A stretch of DNA of 22,712 nt from Chlorobium sp. (GTDB taxonomy: Bacteria > Bacteroidota > Chlorobiia > Chlorobiales > Chlorobiaceae), in the NCBI GenBank assembly GCA_028278005.1, contig JANQFD010000160.1, forward strand, positions 1 to 22,712, written 5' to 3'. The position numbers and the translations under genes were made by a program. Shown here one piece after another: positions 16,221 to 22,712 of the stretch; the first letter of the stretch is position 1; each line of letters opens with the position of its first letter. The notes under the pieces are model-generated. The model saw nothing but the letters and a program-made list of their open reading frames with translations. It searched no databases and was not told the DNA's origin.

Positions 16221-16979
16221 ATGCGCAAAAAAATTGTTGTTGGTAACTGGAAAATGAATAAAACGGTTGCTGAAGCAGGTGAACTTGCCTCGACCGTTCT
16301 CGAACAGCTTGGAAACGGTATAACCGGGTGCGAGGTCGGCATTTCCCCGGCCTTTCCGGCACTTGCCGAGGTGGGGAAAATAATCGAGCGGAGTGATATT
16401 CACCTCGTTGCGCAGAATTGTCATTATGAGGACGATGGCGCCTATACCGGCGAGGTTTCGGTGCGGATGCTGGGGTCTCTCGGTTGCTCATATGTCATTA
16501 TCGGTCATTCCGAGCGCAGGCAGTATTTCGGTGAAACCAATCAAACGGTGAATCTCAGGGTCAGAAAAGCGCTTGCAGGAGGCATGCGGGTTATCATGTG
16601 CGTCGGTGAAACTCTGGAAGAACGTGAAGGCGGCGTTACTGACAGGATAGTTACCGAACAGGTGCGGGAAGGTCTTAAGGAGGTCAGTGATCTTGACGGT
16701 GTTGTTCTGGCATATGAGCCGGTCTGGGCCATAGGGACAGGAAAGACAGCGACGCCGGAACAGGCTGAAGAAGTGCATGCTTCTATCCGTGCGACGATCG
16801 ACGATATGTTTGGAGAAACGGCCGCCGGGCATCTCCGTATCCAGTACGGTGGCAGCGTGAAACCTTCAAACGCCGGTGAACTGTTTGCCAAGCCGAACAT
16901 TGACGGGGGACTGATAGGCGGAGCAAGTCTGAAAGCCGAGGACTTCGTGGCGATTGTCAAAGCAGCAGGGGATAGCTAG
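16221..16979 (+). CDS. tpiA: Triosephosphate isomerase
   Basis: This glycolytic, gluconeogenic and carbon-fixation enzyme interconverts dihydroxyacetone phosphate and glyceraldehyde 3-phosphate. The 252 residues match the family length of about 250. Catalytic residues are in place: K11 (VGNWKMN), H96 (IGHSERRQYF) and E166 (AYEPVWAIGTGKTATPEQA, which also holds the flexible lid). The phosphate-binding GGSVKPSNA and GGASL motifs are near the C-terminus. ATG 16221 lies two bases after the small upstream gene, so it is probably co-transcribed with greA. A palindrome followed by Ts lies about 45 bases past the stop. Confidence 0.98.
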   Translation: MRKKIVVGNWKMNKTVAEAGELASTVLEQLGNGITGCEVGISPAFPALAEVGKIIERSDIHLVAQNCHYEDDGAYTGEVSVRMLGSLGCSYVIIGHSERRQYFGETNQTVNLRVRKALAGGMRVIMCVGETLEEREGGVTDRIVTEQVREGLKEVSDLDGVVLAYEPVWAIGTGKTATPEQAEEVHASIRATIDDMFGETAAGHLRIQYGGSVKPSNAGELFAKPNIDGGLIGGASLKAEDFVAIVKAAGDS

Positions 16980-17023
16980 TTGGTTTGATTGCCGGTTGGC
17001 GTGAGAGTCCCTTCGTAATATCT

Positions 17024-17067
17024 ATAAGTCATATAGGACACATAGGACCTATATGACTTATGTTTTT
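17024..17067 (+). terminator. Perfect 14-bp palindrome with T run after tpiA
   Basis: ATAAGTCATATAGG (17024-17037) and CCTATATGACTTAT (17048-17061) are perfect inverted copies around a ten-base loop, followed by GTTTTT at 17062-17067. As a plus-strand terminator for tpiA it is plausible though A+T-rich. The internal TAGGAC-type iterations also resemble short dispersed palindromic elements seen in some genomes, which cannot be tested here. Confidence 0.65.
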
Positions 17068-17091
17068 ATGAGGGTTAGTGCTTTTTGTTCT

Positions 17092-18783
17092 CTACTCCTT
17101 CGTCACTTCCTGCGACTTTTTCATCGAGCAGAAATCGGGACCGCACATGGTGCAGAAGTTATCCTCCGTGGTGTTGCCTGTATTGTCTGGTGAGCTTTCA
17201 GCATGGGCTTGTCGGGTTCTCGCCGGGTCGAACGAGAGATTGAACTGGTCATTCCAGGCAAAGGCGTAACGCGCCTTGCTCATAAGGTTGTCACGCAGCC
17301 AGGCAACCGGATTGCCTTTGGCCAGGTCGGCGGCATGGGCCGCAAGTTTGTGTACGATAACCCCTTCCCGGACATCATCCTTTTTGGGCAGGCCCAGGTG
17401 CTCTTTCGGAGTGACATAGCAAAGCATAGCGCATCCAAGGCTTGCGAGCAACGTGCCCCCGATCGCTGAATTGACATGATCGTAGCCGGCGGCGATATCG
17501 GTGACCAGCGGGCCAAGAGTGTAGAATGGCGCTTCATGACAGTATTCGAGCTGCTTTTGCATGTTCTCTTCGATGAGGTTCATCGGAACATGTCCCGGTC
17601 CTTCTATCATCACCTGAACGTCAAATTCCCAGGCTTTGAGCGTGAGTTCTCCAAGTGTTTTCAGTTCATTGAACTGTGCTTCGTCGTTCGCGTCGGCGAT
17701 TGATCCGGGCCTCAGGGCGTCGCCTATGGAGATTGCAATATCGTATGCCCTGAGAATTTCACAGATTTCATCAAAATGGGTATAAAGGAAATTCTCACGG
17801 TTATGCGCGCTGCACCATTTTGCGATGATTGAACCGCCGCGGGAAACAATGCCGGTCATTCTTTTCATTGCCGCAGGGAGGAAATCGATGAGGATTCCGG
17901 CGTGAATGGTGAAGTAATCGACACCCTGCTCCGCCTGTTCAATCAGTGTGTCCCGGTAGACTTCCCAATTCAGGTCCTCGGCAATTCCTCCGACCTTTTC
18001 GAGGGCCTGGTAGATCGGTACTGTACCGATGGGCACAGGTGAGTTTCTCAGTATCCATTCGCGGGTCAGGTTGATATTATCGCCCGTGCTCAGATCCATA
18101 ACGGTATCGGCTCCCCAGCGGCATGCCCAGACTGCTTTTTCAACCTCTTCGCTGATTGAAGACCCAAGTGCCGAATTGCCGATGTTTGCATTGATCTTGA
18201 CCCTGAAATTCTTGCCGATAATCATCGGTTCAAGCTCAGGGTGATTGATGTTTGCCGGAATGATGGCGCGTCCATTGGCAACTTCTTCACGGACAAATTC
18301 AGGAGTGACGGATCTGTACGATTTTCCGTTCAGGGAGAACCTTTCGGTCCATGTTTCGAGCTGCTGATTTTCCCTGATGGCGACATACTCCATTTCCGGG
18401 GTGATTATGCCTTTGCGGGCATAGTGCATCTGGGTGACCGAACATCCCTGTTTTGCACGGTACGGTTTTCTTCCGTTCAATCCTGAAGAGACGCCTGGTA
18501 GTGAGGCTTCAATATCGTTCCGTTCGCTGTTCCAGCCTTCGCGTATCGGGCTGAGTCCCTTCTGGAGGTCTATTGCCGCCGATGGGTCGGAATATGGTCC
18601 GCTGGTATCATACAGCGGGAATGATGAAAACGCCATTCCCTGCAAGGTGTATGTTTTTGAAAGGTTTACCTTGCGCATGCCGACTTTTATCGGGTGTATG
18701 GAACCTTCCGTGTAGGTTTTCTCGGAGTCGGTACCGTAAAAGCTCTGTTCAGGGCAAAAAAGGTTATCAGGTGATCTGCTCAT
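17092..18783 (-). CDS. thiC: Phosphomethylpyrimidine synthase
   Basis: ThiC converts aminoimidazole ribotide to hydroxymethylpyrimidine phosphate, the pyrimidine branch of thiamine synthesis, by radical S-adenosylmethionine chemistry. From ATG 18783 the protein has 563 residues. The C-terminal CTMCGPDFC (C544, C547, C552) is the ThiC-type CX2CX4C cluster motif. Core motifs include MHYARKGIITPEMEYVAIREN, GADTVMDLSTGDNI and EGPGHVPMN. The N-terminal Chlorobi/proteobacterial-style domain (KVNLSKTYTLQG) is present. The frame opens at ATG 18861 just behind the riboswitch and would add 26 residues; 18783 is preferred by protein look, but neither has a strong ribosome site. Regulation by the upstream TPP riboswitch is expected. 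Confidence 0.97.
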   Translation of the reverse strand: MSRSPDNLFCPEQSFYGTDSEKTYTEGSIHPIKVGMRKVNLSKTYTLQGMAFSSFPLYDTSGPYSDPSAAIDLQKGLSPIREGWNSERNDIEASLPGVSSGLNGRKPYRAKQGCSVTQMHYARKGIITPEMEYVAIRENQQLETWTERFSLNGKSYRSVTPEFVREEVANGRAIIPANINHPELEPMIIGKNFRVKINANIGNSALGSSISEEVEKAVWACRWGADTVMDLSTGDNINLTREWILRNSPVPIGTVPIYQALEKVGGIAEDLNWEVYRDTLIEQAEQGVDYFTIHAGILIDFLPAAMKRMTGIVSRGGSIIAKWCSAHNRENFLYTHFDEICEILRAYDIAISIGDALRPGSIADANDEAQFNELKTLGELTLKAWEFDVQVMIEGPGHVPMNLIEENMQKQLEYCHEAPFYTLGPLVTDIAAGYDHVNSAIGGTLLASLGCAMLCYVTPKEHLGLPKKDDVREGVIVHKLAAHAADLAKGNPVAWLRDNLMSKARYAFAWNDQFNLSFDPARTRQAHAESSPDNTGNTTEDNFCTMCGPDFCSMKKSQEVTKE

Positions 18784-18847
18784 GGTAAAGTGCTGTGTCC
18801 TGGAAATAAGCAGGCAGGCTTCGTTCGGAAAGGAGAGGCAGAAGCGT

Positions 18848-18869
18848 GATGAGAGCAACATGCTTCATC
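18848..18869 (-). promoter_or_regulatory. Possible anti-P1 expression-platform hairpin of the thiC leader
   Basis: On the minus strand GATGA-AGC (18869-18862) can pair with GCT-C-TCATC (18856-18848) around a five-base loop with one bulged C. The GATGA is also the 3' strand of the riboswitch P1 helix, so the two structures exclude each other. No T run follows, which points to control of translation rather than termination. It encloses the in-frame ATG at 18861. Confidence 0.4.
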
Positions 18870-18954
18870 TTTTCTTGCGACAGCATTACCTGCATCAAGT
18901 TACAAGGGTATGTTCTCAGCCCGCGGAAGGCCCCGCAAAGCACCCCCAAGATGA
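18865..18954 (-). ncRNA. TPP (THI-element) riboswitch upstream of thiC
   Basis: Read on the minus strand, this has the THI-box landmarks in order: GGGGGTGC, a variable GC-rich hairpin, GCTGAGA, ATACCC, then CTTGATGCAGGTAATGC and TGTCGCAAG. The closing P1 helix is a perfect seven-base pair of TCATCTT (18954-18948) with AAGATGA (18871-18865). The aptamer binds thiamine pyrophosphate and normally lowers expression of the gene behind it, here thiC. A short open frame across the aptamer is incidental. Confidence 0.93.
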
Positions 18955-18966
18955 TTCGCTGTTCTT

Positions 18967-18995
18967 ACAATAACCAAAAACAGCCTGATTTGCAA
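18967..18995 (-). promoter_or_regulatory. Candidate promoter of the TPP riboswitch-thiC transcript
   Basis: On the minus strand TTGCAA (18995-18990) and TATTGT (18972-18967) are 17 bases apart. This would start transcription close to 18960, directly before the aptamer's 5' strand, exactly where a riboswitch promoter is expected. Confidence 0.5.
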
Positions 18996-19055
18996 GTGAT
19001 GACGGGGTTACAGTCGCAAACGTCAAAGTCTTGCCGGTCGTCTGCCCGGATCAGT

Positions 19056-19088
19056 TTGACGCGTATTATTATATTTACGGTATATAAT
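19056..19088 (+). promoter_or_regulatory. Weak candidate promoter for the GlsB-type gene
   Basis: TTGACG at 19056-19061 is followed by an A+T-rich stretch ending in TATATAAT (19081-19088). Spacing is long (19 bases to TATATA, 21 to TATAAT), so the exact elements are uncertain. It lies about 90 bases ahead of the gene. Confidence 0.3.
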
Positions 19089-19178
19089 CAACGTGTTTCA
19101 TTGTCGGACCATGGCATTTGCTGCTCTGTCGATTTATCAACGGTGATCTTCAAAAACAAAACGAAGGAGGAATAAACA

Positions 19179-19421
19179 ATGAGTCTGATCATTTTCCTTG
19201 CTATCGGTGCGGTTGCAGGCTGGCTCGCCGGCAACATCATGAAAGGAGGGGGCTTTGGATTGCCTGTCAATATAATCGTTGGCATAGTAGGGGCTGTCAT
19301 CGGAGGTTTTCTGTTCGATCTGTTGGGCATCGCTGCCGGAGGGTTGATCGGTTCGCTGATCACCGCTGTGGTCGGAGCAGTTGTTTTGCTCTACATAATC
19401 AGCCTCATAAAAAAAGCCTGA
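19179..19421 (+). CDS. GlsB/YeaQ/YmgE-family small membrane stress protein
   Basis: This 80-residue protein is a glycine-rich, three-helix inner-membrane protein of the transglycosylase-associated/GlsB family. Family members are often induced by general, acid or envelope stress, though the molecular role is poorly defined. The signature is AGWLAGNIMKGGGFGLPVNIIVGIVGAVIGG, followed by GGLIGSLITAVVGAVVLLYII and a lysine tail; quoted as segments at residues 13-42 and 54-75. A strong ribosome site, AAGGAGG at 19164-19170, fixes ATG 19179. It is divergent from thiC and 228 bases before the transporter gene, so it is probably its own unit. No T-run hairpin was found after it. Confidence 0.93.
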   Translation: MSLIIFLAIGAVAGWLAGNIMKGGGFGLPVNIIVGIVGAVIGGFLFDLLGIAAGGLIGSLITAVVGAVVLLYIISLIKKA

Positions 19422-19649
19422 CAGCACATCTGAACAGGAGAACCCGGTTTTCCGAAGGGCATTGCCTTAAGAAAGCAAGGACGGTCAACCGCTGACTTCA
19501 CCGCTATCGAAAGGTGTCTGCAACCTTTGATCAGTGTGCTTTTATCCTTTCCTGCCGCTTCACTTCAACCGGTTTAGAAAAGAGCTGCTTTTATGTAAAT
19601 TACGCATCTTGTTTTTTGAACCAGACGAATTTCTCTCAGGGATAGTACT

Positions 19650-21002
19650 ATGAGGCAGTTCAATCTTGTCCGTCTTGCATGCTTCCAGATGGGTTTCGGC
19701 ATCATGCTGGGGTTCCTTCATGTCACACTCAATCGAGTTATGACATCAGACCTCGGCATTTCGTCTACCATCGTTTTCGGCTTGATCAGCCTCAAGGAAC
19801 TGCTTGCAGTTTTAGGGGTTAAAGTCTGGGCGGGCAACATGTCCGATAAGTCCCATCTTTTCGGCTATAAGCGTTCTCCCTATATTCTGCTTGGTCTGTT
19901 GAGCTGTGTGTTCTCTTTTATGTTCATGCCCGCAGTTGCCTATGAAGTCACTATCGCCGGCGTTGAATTATCGGAACTCCTTCCGGTAATCATAAAAGAT
20001 GTAGCCCTTTTCAAACTTGTCATCATCTTCATCGTGTTTGGTTTCGGGCTTCAGGTTGCCACTACAGCGTACTATTCACTGCTTGCGGATTACGTAGGGG
20101 ACAAGCTGATCGGCAAGGTGACCTCGGCAAGCTGGACATTGATGGTGCTGACGACCATTGTATTTGTCTACAATGTCGGGAGCTATCTCGAGCAGTATTC
20201 ACCGGAACGGTTGGGCAATGTTGCTTTTGTTGGAGGACTTATCGCGCTGGGCATCGGACTGTTCGCTTTTCTCGGTGTCGAGGAGCGCAATGCATCGGCG
20301 AAGCAGGGGAAGGGAGAAAATGCGCTGACGTTCAGTCAGTCGGTCAAACTTCTTGCTTCCTCTCCCAAAGCACTTGTTTTCGCCTTGTATATCTTCGCTT
20401 CAATTTACGGGATCTTTGCATACGAGATTGTTATGGAGCCTTTCGGGGCTGAAGTCTTCGGGATGCCCGTTGCCGTTACCAATAAACTTTTCGAGCCGAC
20501 CATCAAGGGCATGATGCTGATATTCATGTTGCTTGTCGGTTTTCTGCTCAACAGGATCGGTAAAAAAAGAGGGGCACTCATAGGCAATCTGCTTGGGATG
20601 ACCGGGTTTACCATCGTTATTTTTTCGGGTTTTATGCTGGATGAAACCGTGCTTCGGGCCGGTTTAGTCATTGCAGGTATAGGCCTCGGGTCAGCGAGTA
20701 TATCAAATCTGACCATGATGATGACCATGACCGCAGGCAGGAGTGGTGTGTATATCGGGTTGTGGGGGACGGCGCAGAGTCTTGCGATATTCCTGGCTCA
20801 CTCTGGAGCCGGGGTCATACGGGACATGGTTCTTTTTTTTACAGGGAATTACATGTGGGCTTACACGTTCATTTTCGGGATAGAAATAACCGCATTCATG
20901 ATATCAAGTCTGCTGCTCCCGTTCATATCTCAGCAGGAGTTTGAGGAGGAAAGCAAAGTGAAGATCGACGAGGTGCTGGCGGCCTCGGGGGGAGGCGACT
21001 GA
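19650..21002 (+). CDS. BCD/PucC-family major facilitator transporter
   Basis: This 450-residue, 12-helix membrane protein fits the bacteriochlorophyll-delivery (BCD, PucC-like) branch of the major facilitator superfamily. In purple bacteria these proteins assist assembly of light-harvesting complexes; green sulfur bacteria also carry homologues. Supporting segments are MRQFNLVRLACFQMGFG, LISLKELLAVLGVKVWAGNMSD, the YKRSPYILLGLL loop after helix 2, YYSLLADYVGDKLIGKVTSASW and SGVYIGLWGTAQSLA. ATG 19650 follows an AGGGA ribosome site. No photosynthesis genes are adjacent, so its place in chlorosome or reaction-centre assembly is inferred from the family only. It is the best hint in the window of a phototrophic host. 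Confidence 0.88.
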   Translation: MRQFNLVRLACFQMGFGIMLGFLHVTLNRVMTSDLGISSTIVFGLISLKELLAVLGVKVWAGNMSDKSHLFGYKRSPYILLGLLSCVFSFMFMPAVAYEVTIAGVELSELLPVIIKDVALFKLVIIFIVFGFGLQVATTAYYSLLADYVGDKLIGKVTSASWTLMVLTTIVFVYNVGSYLEQYSPERLGNVAFVGGLIALGIGLFAFLGVEERNASAKQGKGENALTFSQSVKLLASSPKALVFALYIFASIYGIFAYEIVMEPFGAEVFGMPVAVTNKLFEPTIKGMMLIFMLLVGFLLNRIGKKRGALIGNLLGMTGFTIVIFSGFMLDETVLRAGLVIAGIGLGSASISNLTMMMTMTAGRSGVYIGLWGTAQSLAIFLAHSGAGVIRDMVLFFTGNYMWAYTFIFGIEITAFMISSLLLPFISQQEFEEESKVKIDEVLAASGGGD

Positions 21003-21237
21003 GGGAAAGGCCTCCGATCATACCGGGTAAGCCGCGTTACAGAAAACTCAGGGCATTAGAGAGTGCTATACGTCAAAAGCAAAGGTCAAAACTCAGAAAC
21101 AGTAGCGGGATTACTTCGTATCTTTGGTCCATGCAATGGCATCAGAGAGGAAGCAAAGATCGGCAATCATGCTGCTTTCTGGTCACTCGTTACGTGTCAT
21201 TGAGCCATACTTATCCAATATTTCAGCAGTCTCTTTC

Positions 21238-22188
21238 ATGAAGCATGTTTTCGGACCGGTTTCCTCAAAAAGGCTTGGGCAGTCTCTCGGCGTTGATGTG
21301 TTGCCTTCGAAAAGCTGTACATGGAACTGCATTTACTGTCAGCTCGGCAAAACCGGCGATTATGTGACGGAGCGCCGTGAATACTATCCGCGTGAAGAAA
21401 TCCTGCAGGAAATCAGGCAGGCCATCGAGAGCTCGACGGCTATCGACTGGATCACATTTGTCGGTTCAGGGGAAACCACGCTTTACAAAGGGCTCGGATG
21501 GCTCATCCGTGAGACAAAAAAAGTAACGGATATTCCCGTTGCGGTCATAACCAACGGTTCGTTGCTCTCGATTGAAGAGGTGCGTCGTGAATTGCTTGAA
21601 ACAGATGCGGTTTTGCCGTCGCTGAATGCCGGATCGGCAGAACTGTTCGAACGCATTGATCGTCCCGCTTCGGGCTTTACCTATGAGCGCCATGTACACG
21701 GACTTACTGAATTCCGCAAGGTCTACCGCGGAAAACTCTGGATCGAGGTTATGCTGATAGCAGGTATGAATGATTCTGCTGAAGCCTTGCAGGATATTGC
21801 CACCGCTCTTGAAAAGATAAGGCCGGATACCGTCCACCTTGTGATGCCGACCCGTCCTTCAACCGAGTCCGAAGTTCGTCTGCCATCCGAAAATGCGATT
21901 TCCAGGGCACGTCTTATCCTGTCACGTGTCGCTAAAGTCGTGCATCCTTCAAAAGGGAGCATGAACCTGAGGAACACGGAGGATATTATCGAAACGGTCA
22001 CCGCAATTACCAGGCGCCACCCGCTTCAGGAGAGGGAGCTTCGCCACGCCCTTGATGAACTCATACCTGACGATCACGATCAGGTTGAGAGAATCATGGT
22101 AGGGCTTCTCGGATCGGGGAAGTTTAAAACGGTAACCTTGCAGGATGGAGAAGTCTACTGGGTGCAGGATTCGGATACGAAAGGGTAG
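21238..22188 (+). CDS. Radical SAM protein of the COG0731/TYW1-like type with C-terminal winged helix
   Basis: The cluster motif CTWNCIYCQL (C27, C31, C34) marks a radical S-adenosylmethionine enzyme with a 4Fe-4S cluster. The N-terminus MKHVFGPVSSKRLGQSLGVD and the GSGETTLYKGL and ITNGSLL segments match a family of uncharacterised Fe-S oxidoreductases related to wyosine-tRNA enzymes. The last 60 residues or so (RRHPLQERELRHALDELI to GEVYWV) look like a winged helix. Start 21238 is chosen because it begins at the conserved MKxVFGP; the frame continues to a TTG at 21124 and an ATG at 21136 with sequence that looks unconserved. None has a clear ribosome site. It converges with queD; the reaction is unknown. 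Confidence 0.85.
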   Translation: MKHVFGPVSSKRLGQSLGVDVLPSKSCTWNCIYCQLGKTGDYVTERREYYPREEILQEIRQAIESSTAIDWITFVGSGETTLYKGLGWLIRETKKVTDIPVAVITNGSLLSIEEVRRELLETDAVLPSLNAGSAELFERIDRPASGFTYERHVHGLTEFRKVYRGKLWIEVMLIAGMNDSAEALQDIATALEKIRPDTVHLVMPTRPSTESEVRLPSENAISRARLILSRVAKVVHPSKGSMNLRNTEDIIETVTAITRRHPLQERELRHALDELIPDDHDQVERIMVGLLGSGKFKTVTLQDGEVYWVQDSDTKG

Positions 22189-22221
22189 CGGTGTTCAGCG
22201 ATTCCTGACGCCGAGACAGGC

Positions 22222-22650
22222 TTATTCGCCGTTGTAATCCGCCCAGTTGTTCGGTGTTTCGTACCAGCGGAGGTTTTTGAGGGTGACGTTTTCCGGCAGG
22301 TGCGGCAGTATCTGGTGGAAAGCCCATTTTGCAAGGCATTCAGCGGTCGGGGGTTCGTCGGTTATCACGACGCGCTTGTTGCGTTTCGTGATAAATTCGA
22401 GGTCTTCATGGTCGTTTTTCCAGACGGCAAAACCATGGTCGAGCATGTCATGCACGTGCTGCATCATGATGTCGTTGAGGAACTTGAAATCCATAACCAT
22501 TCCTTCCTCTGGATCGCCTTCCCGTTCGATAATCTTTCCTTCAACAGTGGCAACCACAGTGCCTCTGTGCCCATGCAGCTGGTTGCAGAAAGAAAAGCTG
22601 TTCGGCAGTGTGTGGCCGTAATCGAGCTCGATTTTTCGTGATATGATCAT
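22222..22650 (-). CDS. queD: 6-carboxy-tetrahydropterin synthase (QueD/PTPS family)
   Basis: QueD converts dihydroneopterin triphosphate to 6-carboxy-tetrahydropterin on the way to queuosine, a modified tRNA base. The 142 residues show the zinc ligands H13 (YGHTLP) and H26 and H28 (QLHGHRG), the catalytic C22 (SFCNQ), the MVMDFKFLNDIM and LDHGF motifs and the pterin-anchoring Glu in RWYETPNN. Members of this family also make tetrahydropterin in other organisms, so QueD is favoured but not proven. ATG 22650 has GAGG about 11 bases upstream. queC and queE are not next to it; the adjacent radical SAM protein does not look like QueE. It is slightly longer than E. coli QueD (about 120 residues). 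Confidence 0.9.
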   Translation of the reverse strand: MIISRKIELDYGHTLPNSFSFCNQLHGHRGTVVATVEGKIIEREGDPEEGMVMDFKFLNDIMMQHVHDMLDHGFAVWKNDHEDLEFITKRNKRVVITDEPPTAECLAKWAFHQILPHLPENVTLKNLRWYETPNNWADYNGE

Positions 22651-22712
22651 TGTTGCCGTGACCTCTTAATCTTTGTGCTGTAGAGACGCAAAGTGTACGG
22701 AAAAAAAAGGAA

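Noticed and set aside
18767..18949. Small minus-strand frame over the thiC leader
   Set aside because: It lies on the TPP aptamer, whose conserved bases explain the sequence.
21238..22188. QueE (queuosine radical SAM enzyme) because queD is adjacent
   Set aside because: The N-terminus, length and CX3CX2C context match the COG0731/TYW1-like group, and the two genes are convergent rather than co-directional.

Overview
The window looks like a chromosome segment of a green sulfur bacterium (Chlorobiota/Chlorobiaceae, for example Chlorobium or Prosthecochloris). The assignment is inferred from gene content and protein style: a PucC/BCD-family pigment-associated transporter sits among mid-GC housekeeping genes, and the signal peptidase I is enlarged. 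No rRNA, tRNA, CRISPR array or complete mobile element is visible.

Left end (1-1740) is accessory in character. It holds the A+T-rich 3' part of a membrane-anchored class III nucleotide cyclase, about 490 bases without a convincing gene, and a small lipoprotein whose last codons are cut off by an in-frame TAG. From 1741 onward the window is densely packed core genome.

Region 1741-6763 is a minus-strand run read mscS-type channel -> Fur-family regulator -> cation/proton antiporter -> SMR exporter -> proB. Three of the five products (mechanosensitive channel, antiporter, first enzyme of proline synthesis) suggest osmotic and ionic homeostasis. Region 7177-11738 is a plus-strand run of translation and secretion genes: def, fmt, lepA and lepB. 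It ends tail to tail, with a 7-base overlap, against a small minus-strand AsmA-like membrane protein (11732-12190).

Region 12287-16979 is a second plus-strand run. trpE overlaps an HtrA/DegP protease gene by 4 bases and the protease gene is closed by a strong intrinsic terminator. Then come greA, a 74-residue protein with an Sm/Hfq-like pattern, and tpiA, which ends at a perfect 14-bp palindrome. thiC faces tpiA on the minus strand and is headed by a clear TPP riboswitch with a good candidate promoter. Divergent from thiC are a GlsB/YeaQ membrane protein, the BCD-family transporter and a radical SAM protein; a minus-strand queD converges at the right edge.

Items most worth a second look are the Sm/Hfq-like small protein between greA and tpiA, two mutually exclusive hairpins ahead of lepA, an anti-P1 hairpin with an in-frame ATG behind the TPP aptamer, the osmostress-like gene cluster, and the nonsense-truncated lipoprotein. 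No obviously new multi-gene defence or mobile system is present.
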